DNA of 64,000 nt from Sesamum alatum (Eukaryota > Streptophyta > Magnoliopsida > Lamiales > Pedaliaceae), in contig JACGWO010000002.1 of the NCBI GenBank assembly GCA_034509735.1, positions 43,603,702 through 43,667,701 on the forward strand, read 5' to 3'. Below the pieces are notes generated by a model. It ran no database searches. It was not told where the DNA came from and worked only from the letters and a program-made list of their open reading frames with translations. Positions 54,882-64,000 of the stretch are shown piece by piece (the stretch's first letter is position 1; every line of letters begins with the position of its first letter). Both the position numbers and the translations under genes were made by a program.

Positions 54882-57800
54882 TTAACGTAAATATTTATGT
54901 CCCACAAAGTCATTGTCCTTGTCCCTATACAAAAAGCTTTTCACACAAACCCCACAATTTATAGTTGACTTGTCGATGTTGTAATCCTCCGTATGGAAAT
55001 TGAACTCATTCGCAAAGTAACACGGCCACGTCTTCACAAGTTGCGTAGGCCCCCAATAAAGACTTTTAAGAATATCATCCTCGATGTTTTGCAATTTCGG
55101 TTCCACCTGGAATGGAGCACAATTTCAATCTCACATATTAAAAATATATCTATGACAATATATAAGTGGCTCAAGAGTGTCAACTTACACGACGTGTGAG
55201 CCATCCGATGAAATCAGTGGTTACAAGTTGATCAATCAGTGGATCATCGGGACTGTACGTCTTATATAGCTCATTCAGAAATGACCTAACAACGATCGCA
55301 AAAAATATGATATTTAATTCAGAGTCCTAAAATCCTTACATAACCGTATAAGCAAAGACTTACTCATAATACGGCGCAACCACTACAGAGTTGCACAACA
55401 CATATGTCTCCATTACATGTCTTTCCTGCCCGGTCACATATCTGGTCTTCGAAGCACCATTTGGACGGTCGGGGTGGTTGAGTATATCACGGGAAATTCT
55501 ATTGTCCTCGCGGGTCAGATCGCCGTTTTGACCAGGCCTGCGTCGCTTGCAAGTAACATGAGCTTCAAAGTAGTGAGACGTAAACCACCCGATTTCCTCG
55601 ACAATGTATGCCTCAACAATCGAAGCCTCAACGTGTGCTTTGTTCTTCACTTTCTTCTTCAATTCACACAGGAACCTATACATATATATAGAAAATTCAG
55701 TGGGTAAACTATACAAAACTAGGCATATCACTAAGCATTTAACACAACTGTATGATAAAACAATAGTTATCTCTTGAATGGGTACATCAACTTATACTGC
55801 ACGGGCCCTCCTACACGAGCCTCATACGGAAGGTAAACAATGAGGTGCTCCATCGAGTCGAATAAAGCTAGAGGAAATATTTTTTCAAGGTTGCACATGA
55901 TTACAGCTACACTATCTTCTAACTCATGCACCTTCTTAACATCCACAGTGGTTGACCAAATAATCTGGAATAGAAGGCTGACCTCCGTCAACGCGCTCCA
56001 TACATGCTCGGGAAACATCTCTCGGAAGGCAACCGGTATCAACTATTGCATGAAGACGTGACAATCGTGGCTCTTCATGCCATGCAACCTGAACTCTGTC
56101 ATATCGACACATCTAGCAAGGTTAGAGGCATACCCATCAGGAAACCTCAAGCACCTCACCCATTCACATATCCTCCTCTTTGATCCTTCATCAGGGTGTA
56201 CACGGCTTTCGGCATAACGTTTGGTTTGCGTTCGTCAACCTCGAGCTCCGGGCGATTATATATGATCACCAGATCCTTCCGTGCTTTCATATTGTCCTTC
56301 GTTTTCCCCTTTATATCCATGACGGTATTGAAGATCTTATCAAACACATTTTTTTCAATGTGCATCACATCAAGGTTGTGACGTATCAAGTGCGTGGTCC
56401 AATATGGAAGATCCCAAAAGATACTTTTCTTAGTCCACTTGTGATCGGTTACGTAGCCTGGTGGGTTTGTTAGCGCTTCTTTAACTACAACACTAAACTC
56501 TTCCACTCAATCACATATCTCCTCTCTAGTCAGCCTAGGTCTTGCAATATTTCTTTCTTGACGATTTTTTGTGAAGGCCTTCTTATTCCTCCGGTATGGA
56601 TGGTCTTGTGGGAGAAATCGTCTGTGGCAATCAAAGTAGCACGCTTTCTTCCCGTGCTGTAGATGGAATGTCTGCGTGTTATCTATACAAACAGGGCAAC
56701 CCATAATACCTACACACTCCATCCAGACGCCATCCCATAGGCAGGTAGGTCATTTACAATCCACATCAAAGCCGCACGCATCATGAATATCTGGTTAGTG
56801 GCGTGGTCGTGCGTCCGTACACCCACATGCCATAAGTGAAGCAACTCCTCGATCAACAGCTCCAGGTACACATTGATCAAACACTTCGGATTGGACGGGC
56901 CAGGGATTACCATCGTCAGGAACATGTACTCAAACTTCATACACGTTCCCAGTGGAAGATTATATTGTGTAAGTATAACTGGCCAACATGAATAAGTCTG
57001 GCCATACTGCCCGTGAGGGGCAAACCCATCTGTGCAAAGACCCAGTCTAACGTTACGGTGCTCCAATGCGAAATCTGGATGTGTCTGGTCAAAATGTCTC
57101 CAAGACTCGACATTAGAAGGATGACACATGGAGCCCTCCCCTGTAACATGGCTGGCATGCCACGTCATGTGCTTCCCCATCGCTGGTGAAGCATACAACC
57201 TCTGTAAACGTAGGGTAAGTGGCAAGTACCTAAGAACGGCATACGGGGGCTTCTTACAGCGGGGGTTCCAGTTCCTGATGGGTTTATACCTAGGATCACC
57301 GCAGAACTTGCAGTACTCCAAATCAATATCGTCCTTCCAATACAACATGAAACTATTCTTACACGCATGAATTTTCTCGACTGGTAAACCCAAATCCCTT
57401 ATCATCTTTACGGTATTGTAGTAATATAAGGGAAGAGTGTGATCACGGGGTAATAGATCACTCGCCTACTAGGACACCTGATCGTGGCATCTTTCGGACA
57501 TGTTGTGCTCGAACTTGATGTTCACCAGCCTCGCCACGACCGTTAATTGGGATTGATCACACCCACTATACAAAGGTTGATCGGCCACGTGCACTACATA
57601 TCGTAGTCATACGAACTAGGGTCGGCATCACCTGGTCCTCTGGTCCCAGCTGCATCATGAACCATCCTCTGGTCCCAATTCATCTGCTCATAATCACCCC
57701 ATTGCGTCGCCATGTCGGCTGCAACAGGAGTCTCCGTACAAACCGGTGTAGGCTGATTATCATAGTACTCCAACACTTGTGCCTCACCATGGGCAGTCCA

Positions 57801-58040
57801 ATTGAAGTATCCCTCCACAAAACCCTTCATACATATATCGTACATAACCTCATCCGTCGTTTTAAACTTAATGTTTCTACACTTACGACACGGGCACCTA
57901 ATTTTATCGCCCCTCATGTGTGTACTTTGATTCTTAGCCCAATTTACGAAATCCTAAACACCATCCTCAAACTCTTGCCAAACAACAATATTCCCCCACA
58001 AATATTTCTCATACATCCAACTCCTAGATTGTCTCAACAT
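54882..58040 (-). pseudogene. CACTA-3 TNP2-type transposase, broken
   Basis: It starts MLRQSRSWMYEK at 58040, with an in-frame TAG after FEDGV and a CPCRKCRN cluster at about 57890. A short gap then leads to VVHVADQPLYSG (about 57590) and two adjacent stops near 57470. The core follows: LEYCKFCGDPRYKP, the Transposase_21 domain at 56156-57405 (MTWHASHVTGEGSMCHP, FEYMFLTMVIPGPSN, HNLDVMHIEKNVFDKI) with a frame change around 56507-56720. DUF4218-like sequence is at 55360-56042 (FPLALFDSMEHLIVYLPYEA, ELKKKVKNKAHVEASIVEAY). A DUF4216-like start is at 54882-55106 (NCGVCVKSFLYRDKDND). The C-terminus is lost. It is the best guide in the window for what the CACTA-2 gene looked like before the LTR insertion. 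Confidence 0.85.
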
Positions 58041-58419
58041 TTTTACCTAATTATATAAAATAATATGCTTAGATATATAATTACAAATATTTCAACAATT
58101 ATATGTAAAGTCTAAATTAAATATTTAATGCATAGTTAATTATATAAGACATTAAAACCAAGAACAACATGAGAGCCTTAAATTAAATGGTTACATTATA
58201 TATTACCTGATGATAAGGATGGACGTCCTCCAACTCAATTTTTCAGAAGAAAGTAGCCGACCACAAATTCTAGAACGCGCAAATTCGATATATTTATATA
58301 TGTATATATATATATATGATGTAATTGAAGCTTGATATGTAAAATATTTGAGAGCTTAATTTGAAAGGTAGGATGCAAATGGATGGGACATAAATGAGAG
58401 GTAGTACTCAAATATATAC

Positions 58420-59040
58420 TGTTATTTGGAACGAATTTTTCGACAGATTTTCCGACGAATTTAGCAATTATAATATAGCCGTTAGACCACTTTCCGACGG
58501 TTTTTGGGACAAATTTTCTGTCGACATATAGCCGTTATAATATAACCGTTAGACCTTTTCCCGACGGTTTTTTGAAACAACGTTTCCGACGACACAACCT
58601 ATCCGTTAGAAAAGTTTGTGACCATCATTTGGCGCCGGAATTTCTGTCCCAAAATATTATATTTAGCGATAAAATTTCCGACGGATTGTTGTCGGCAGTT
58701 TGTTTTGGTGCCTTACCATCGCAAAATATTATCAAGTGGTCGGAATTCCGTCGAAAATTTCCGACGACCAGTACACCGTCGAAAACTATGTCCCAAACTT
58801 GGAGAAAAGAAAATTTTCCAACGAACTTTCCAACGATTAGCGACGAACATCTTTTCATGTCCTATTTTTCGATGGAATTTGCGACGACTGTATCCTTTTT
58901 CCGACGAATCGTGCAATTCCTTCGTCTATTGAAGGAATCCGTCGGAAATTAGTAAAATTCGTTACAAAACCGTCGGAAGTTGGGACAGATTTTGCGACCA
59001 CTGTTGGCTGTCCCAAATTTTCGTCCCAATAAACTGATCT
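58420..59040. repeat. CACTA-3 subterminal repeats (CCGACG motif)
   Basis: Forms of TTTCCGACGA and TCGTCGGAA recur in both orientations about every 30-50 bp. They are clearly different from the AACGG motif of CACTA-1 and CACTA-2, so this is another family or subfamily. Confidence 0.75.
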
Positions 59041-59053
59041 TTTTGTAGTGGTT

Positions 59054-60240
59054 GGATAATGCATAAACATTTCTATTACTTAGAATAATTGTATCTAATA
59101 TCAATGTAAACAATAGTAAAGTAGAATATAAATTACATCAAGGAGAAATTACAATACAAAGAATGTTCCCAATATAATTAAAAAAAAAAAAAAAGAAGAA
59201 GAAGACCATTCAATTAGTAACTTAATAAAAAGTTGCCAAAACTTTACAATAGCTCCTTTCACTTGTAGTACCTAGAAGAATTATATATTATTCGAGAAAG
59301 TAATCTTACTTCAATCTTTTAAAGTTGTGAAACTAATAAATATTACGTCCTTCCCTTAAATCTACGAAACGAAATCTGTCAAGTGTATATTCAAAGAAAA
59401 ATAACAAATAAGATTGAAAATGGAGATAATAGAGTAACAAAAATAAAGTAATATACTTTGATCTCCTCTAACCAAATGAGTATAACTACTGGGTCATGTA
59501 AACATCATATCAAAGAATTTATATGTCATTCCGCCGAAGAAAATCATCATTCACCCCTATGTTCAATAGTAATCGATTCATCCAAGAATTTTTAGATAAA
59601 TTCAACATATATCATGTGATCAAAATACATAAAACTCACAATGTAAAGAAACTAACTTTGTGAAATAATAAAACCTAGAAGTCCCCATCAAAATCTTACC
59701 TTCCATCAACCCATACAAAAAACAAAAGAAGTCAAGTACGAAATGGATTCAATTCATAAACGGCTAACTTTTATCCACAATCACTTTGCTCCCCACAACT
59801 TTGGTTGGTTTTCTTGCCCGCTATAGACAGCGCCACTACTTGAAGCGATTACGGAGATGACTGTCAAAGGCACCAAAATTTAACATATATCATGAATTTT
59901 CTTTATCTACGTATTTGAAGATTCTAGCTAGCCCTAATCATTAGCTATTGCAACATGCAGCAAGTGTACATTCGCGGAATCAGTGCATGGATTTTCAGTT
60001 TGGAGGATCTGAAGAATCAAGCTGCTCTTGTATGCCATAGTCCTCTAATCAGTTGGTAAAATTGGTTGCCAGTTTGCATAAAGTCTTTGTTACTAAACAT
60101 AGATCCATAAAATAAAAATACTCAACCTTTTTAAGGAAACGAACATAAATTGAAGACAATAAGTGAGGCTCAAACAAAAAGAAGCTATGAAAAAGAGAAT
60201 GAAAAAGGGTAATCCAAGCAAAAAGGGAGATAATGGGTTC
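59054..60240. other. Intergenic, no gene recognised
   Basis: AT-rich non-coding sequence with homopolymer A near 59180. No element borders seen. Confidence 0.5.
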
Positions 60241-60247
60241 GACAAAG

Positions 60248-60795
60248 ATTCGCAGGGGTTCGAATCCATGATTTTTAGAGTTATTTATTATAATAAAAAG
60301 AATTCACAGGGTTTCGAACTCATGACCTCTAGGAATATTTATTATAATAAAAAGAATTCACAAGGGTTCGATATGATCTCTAGGAATATTTATTAACATA
60401 AAAAGAATTCGCAGGGGTTCGAACGTATGACGTCTAGTAATGTTTATTATAATGAAAAGAATTCGCAGGGGTTCGAACCCCTGACATCTAGGAATATTTA
60501 TTATAATAAAAAGAATTTGCAAGGGTTCGATCCCATGATCTCTAGGAATATTTATTAAAATAAAAAGAATTCGCAGGGGGTCGAACCCATGACCTCTATG
60601 AATATTTATTATAATAAAAAAGAATTCGCAAGGGTTCGAACCCCTGACCTCTAAGAATGTTTATTAACATAAAAAGAATTCCCAGGGGTTAGAACCTATG
60701 ACCTCTGGGAATGTTTATCATAATAATAAATAAAAAAAAATTGTAGGGGTTTGAACCCATAAACTCTATGAATATTTATTATAATAAAAAAAATT
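60248..60795 (+). repeat. Minisatellite, about ten 54-57-bp units with B-box-like core
   Basis: Each unit has AAGAATTCGCAGGGGTTCGAA followed by a GACCTCTAGGAATATTTATTATAAT-like stretch. The GGTTCGAACC core equals the tRNA T-arm/RNA polymerase III B-box consensus (GWTCRANNC). Later units (60680-60795) are more degenerate. Confidence 0.88.
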
Positions 60796-60799
60796 CAAA

Positions 60800-62261
60800 A
60801 TTTTAGAAAATTAGAATTTTGGTCAAAATTGAAAGAATTGATCAAAAAATTGCTTTTAAATATATATATATATATATATACATATATAAATTTCATTAAA
60901 GTCTTCCACCATTAAATTTATTCTAGTCATAATGAAAGGAATTATCAAATATCAAATTTGTCTTTATCCATCGATTGCGAGAGGAGGCAAAAGATCTAAC
61001 TCGCCAGCCATAAACCCTATTTTGTTAATCAAACAATTGGAACTTCCTACCTTTTATGAAAGAGGGAACTGCACTAGACTTGATTACCATAAGTCTTGGC
61101 CGAAATTCATTTTCTTGTTTTCTTTCGAAATTATCAAATGATAATTGATTGGTTTACTTTTTATGCTATTTGTTGTGAGGAAATCTGTTGTTTACTTTCT
61201 AAAAGTACCTCTTTATTGTTTTAAAAAGACTAATTTATTTGTGTTATGCTTGGAAGTCCTTTATGTTCTACATTTATGTAAATAAAGTAGGATATAAAAA
61301 TTATAAATAATGTGAAATAATTATCTAGTCCTTAGACAATGAGGTGATTATTATTACTTTTACACTTACTGATTTTTTTTTCTAAAATTCTTGAGAAAAT
61401 ATAAAACAAAAATTGAGAGTGTACAAAATAAATAACTCTCAGGACATAGTAGTCCAGAAAAGTATTTTAAAAAATTTTAAAATTATAATTCATAATTTAA
61501 AAAGGGCATTTTGAACAATTTTTCATAAAAATTGAATGAAAACCTGATTATTACACGGATATTAAAATTAGAGAGTATTTATAATTTCTTAAATATTTAG
61601 AAGGTCATATAATTATGTCAAATTTCAGATGATGTGGTTGTTATTTACCCAATAAAGTATAAAGGCCTTACTTGCTTTGTTTTTTTCTTAATAAAGTTAA
61701 AGAAGTTATTTTATTTTATATTATGATTTTTTAGGATTTTTTATATATTTTTGTGCAAATAAAATTATAATATGTGATGTAACGAGATTTGTGAAGGGCT
61801 AATATAGAAATTTAGTCCTTTTCAATAGAACATTCCAGTCATTATAATTTAAATTTCGTTAAATTCAAATATAAAAATTTTAATGAGACAAATTTAAAAT
61901 ATGAGAGACTGTCACATGCATTAAAAAAAAAAAAAAGATTAAAGTGAAATAAAAAAATAAAAATACGGGGCTAATAACGAAATTTTGTATATACTTACCA
62001 AAGAAATGTACTCTTGTAATAATTGCCTGCAAAGTTCGGTATTGGCGTGTCACGTGTGCCATACCCCTAACCCCACCCCTACGGGCCACGGGCCCCACCT
62101 CACAACCCCACCCCACGGGCCCCACCCCCGTACTGTACTGTAAAAATTCATCAAGGCCAATAGATGAGTAGATGACAGACAGCGCACTCGCGGACCCTCG
62201 CCTACCCTACCCTGCCCTTCCCTACTCACACCCAAAACTAATCGAATTCCTCTGCTACGAT

Positions 62262-62265
<4 letters not shown>
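60800..62265. other. Intergenic and upstream region of copy B
   Basis: AT-rich up to 62030, then a CCCCACC-rich GC stretch (62060-62130) and pyrimidine-rich CCCTACCC sequence (62190-62230), probably the promoter-proximal region of copy B. No clear TATA box at a fitting distance. Confidence 0.45.

Positions 62266-62293
<28 letters not shown>
62266..62293 (+). repeat. (GA)n microsatellite in the 5' leader of copy B
   Basis: About 14 GA dinucleotides, some 37 bp before the start codon. GA/CT runs are common in plant 5' leaders. Confidence 0.8.
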
Positions 62294-62295
<2 letters not shown>

Positions 62296-62329
62296 AGGCG
62301 GAGGCTCGGTGGCCGTGCATCAGCAGAAA

Positions 62330-64000
62330 ATGAGCATCAACGCTCACAACTCAACCGATGTGGACCTCATAATTGTGGACTATTACATACAGGATGCGAC
62401 CGGAAAAGTGGGCTACTACGGCGGCTTAGAGTATTCCATTCCCGCCGGTGGGCACATGAATATTCCCACCTCCGACTTTACTTGGAATGAAGTGAAGCAC
62501 TTGAAACCTCAAGAGGTTCATCTCAGGAGTGGTGAAGAAACACTCAAAGTGTGGCTCGGTGAAGACTTCGTAAACAACTCGGGGAAGGAGGTGTTCTTTG
62601 AGATGGAAGATGACGGCACTGTGGGTGCAAGGTTTGTTGGAAGAAGTCCAATGGCAATCACTCTTGCTCAGCGCATCTGGTGCTTTTTCCGTTCTCTGTC
62701 TGTCTCGGTTTTCCCGTAAAATTGATTGATTGAATTAATTGATATTGATTCTTCTCAGGGGCATGCTTCCTTTTCACGGAGCTGGAGCTAATATAGAAGC
62801 ACCGGTTGCTGACGCGGTATATTTTTCCTCCCTTTTCTGTCATTTTTCGGTTTGTTTGGTCTGATAATCGTAGCCGTCGCGCCTCCGCCGCAAAAGTGAG
62901 AGAGGGGAAACTAGTTGAATCTGGGTGGGTTCAATCTGGGTAGGGTAGAGAGAGATGCTACGGGTACGTATTGATGGATCTAGGCGTAAGCATCACCTGG
63001 GTCTACAGAAGCTTGGGTGCATTGATTACAGTTCAATTGTGCTCATACATACTTCATTCTCGAAAGCATTTGCTTGCCTCGTTTTTGTTTTTTGTAATTG
63101 CGTTTGATATAGATGGTTTATTGTTTTCGGGTTTTATTAGTTTGCCCTTATTATGTGATGGGCCACGCTCGATTCTTTCTTTGCTGCCAATGCCTATTTT
63201 TATTCTATAAGTATCTTTTATATGTCATTGTTATCTATTCTTTAGCCAATGCCTGCTCTTGGTTTAGTTTAGTAGAATGGTTTGTTATATTGAATGAATT
63301 TAGGATGAAGTAGCTTTTTTGATCGACAAGATTACTGAAACCATTTGTGTATGTTTCTTTCTCGCCATAAGAGATTATTTTCCTTGAGATCTGAAATTCA
63401 CCATCGAAACTTCTGTGTATGTTTTCTGATAATTCTTTTGCCTGATAACCGAAGGGCCACATACAACCAGCAAATTGTGCATCCTAAAATGTACTATCAC
63501 GGCATTCATGAAGCTTGATAATTTTTATCATATATTCCTCTGCTCTTTATGTTTCATTATTCAAGTTACATTGTGTCTCTATGCGTCATCTCTCCGCGTT
63601 TGCCCTCACTTTCAAATTTGTGCTTAAATATTTTCCCTGAGAGAGATATGGAAGTATGCTTGTCAAGCCGCTATAGGCTGTTCATCTTTGAATACACCAT
63701 AGGCACAAAATGTTGTGTCCTTTTGAAATTGTAGCTGCACCCTGTTATGCAAGCACGTAGGATGGGCTAACTTTTCCTGTCTGAAATTGTTTTGTGCTGA
63801 GATTTATCTGCCGTAAATAGTCATGTTGACATGTAATTGAATGCCCAGAGTATGTATATTGGATATAAAATGAGAAGACTTGGTGAGTTCATCTGATAGA
63901 GAGCAAAAGAATTCTTCTCAGACCTGAATGTAACAAGTGTATTTAAATTAAACATGGAGCTACAGGCACTTAACTCGAATGTGAGATATTTATTTCGCTA
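62330..64000 (+). CDS. Host gene copy B, unrecognised small protein (3' end outside window)
   Basis: ATG at 62330 (MSINAHNSTDVDL). Exon 1 is 62330-62679 and exon 2 is 62759-62816, exactly 58 bases as in copy A and in the same phase (MLPFHGAGANIEAPVADA). The donor after exon 1 (GTGCTT) is weak; the acceptor TTCTCAG and exon 2 donor GTATAT are good. Reading through intron 1 instead gives a stop at 62717 and a 129-residue protein. By analogy with copy A a short last exon (GT.EAGIPVAGT-like) should lie some 3 kb further on. The protein has alternating hydrophobic residues (VDLIIVDYYIQDA), an IPAGGHMNIP turn, then EVHLRSGEETLKVWLGEDFV and FEMEDDGTVGARF. This suggests a compact beta domain without membrane span or signal peptide. 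No stop occurs before intron 1, unlike copy A. Family and function unknown to me. Confidence 0.6.
63200..64000 (+). repeat. Intron repeat block, third copy, in copy B
   Basis: Landmarks shared with 43230-44130 and 44970-45830 in the same order: TTTAGGATGAAG, CCTTGAGATCTGAAATTCACC, ACCAGCAAATTGTGCAT and CCAGAGTATG...AATGAGAAGACTTGGTGA. This shows the duplication that produced copies A and B included intron 2. Confidence 0.65.

Larger units (their letters stand above)
54882..59050 (-). mobile_element. CACTA transposon 3, truncated at its left side
   Basis: The right end ...CTTTTTGTAGTG stops at 59050. Subterminal motifs 58420-59040 are of a different type (CCGACGG, TTTCCGACGA, GGGACAAATTTT). 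The transposase gene reads leftwards and loses homology near 54882. I found no CACTA terminus or matching motif cluster to the left, so that end is deleted. Confidence 0.8.

Noticed and set aside
58572..58952. Frames of 104-126 residues on the plus strand
   Set aside because: They run through CACTA-3 subterminal repeats; the apparent residue repeats come from the CCGACG motif.
60163..60396. Lysine-rich frame with KNSQGFE repeats
   Set aside because: The repeats are the translated minisatellite and the frame ends within it.
60248..60795. tRNA genes
   Set aside because: The units carry a T-arm-like motif but no anticodon arm, D-arm or A box and are only 54-57 bp long.
60248..60800. CRISPR-like repeat array
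   Set aside because: Repeats are contiguous without unique spacers, in a plant genome.

Overview
This is nuclear DNA from a flowering plant, probably a eudicot (that ranking is inference). It is AT-rich, has GT-AG introns, and is dominated by transposable elements. I cannot name the species. I recognise only three host genes. One is an intronless membrane-protein gene (16667-17176, +). The other two are diverged tandem paralogs of an unrecognised small-protein family: copy A at 42616-46126, with a premature stop, and copy B at 62330 running off the right edge.

Left third (1-16.6 kb): the end of one CACTA element (1-1459) with an open transposase N-terminus, then a complete 11.5-kb CACTA (2889-14370, GAG target duplication). 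The second element carries a Transposase_24-like gene and a broken TNP2 gene. Its TNP2 gene is split by a 2.9-kb TG...CA long terminal repeat (9760-12661, GTCGG duplication). Foldback repeats rich in 'TTTAGTCC' lie around it.

Middle (16.6-39.3 kb): the intact host gene, then a unit-length endogenous caulimovirid pararetrovirus (18587-26154) inside a foldback repeat. Its order is ORF1, ORF2, coat protein, movement protein, protease-RT-RNase H, ORF6, then pregenome promoter and leader. Several stops and frameshifts make it a decayed copy. Then come a copia 3' remnant, a 1.3-kb LTR-like insertion, a 323-bp mini-CACTA (ACT duplication), a solo LTR (AGGTA duplication), and a decayed, gag-less Ty1/copia element (33446-39273, ACAAT duplication).

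Right third (39.3-64 kb): host gene copy A, whose second intron carries a duplicated block seen again downstream of copy B. Next is a complete 5.9-kb Mutator-like element (47655-53537, 10-bp duplication) with long TIRs full of GC-rich palindromes. It carries a plant-mobile-domain gene, a MYB/SANT-like gene and a mudrA-like transposase that has lost its catalytic centre. A chain of perfect palindromes separates its divergent genes. A truncated third CACTA (54882-59050), a minisatellite with tRNA B-box-like motifs (60248-60795) and host gene copy B follow.

Element borders were read by eye from terminal motifs plus matching target-site duplications, so they are firm where a duplication is quoted. 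Protein family names rest on motif recognition without database searches.
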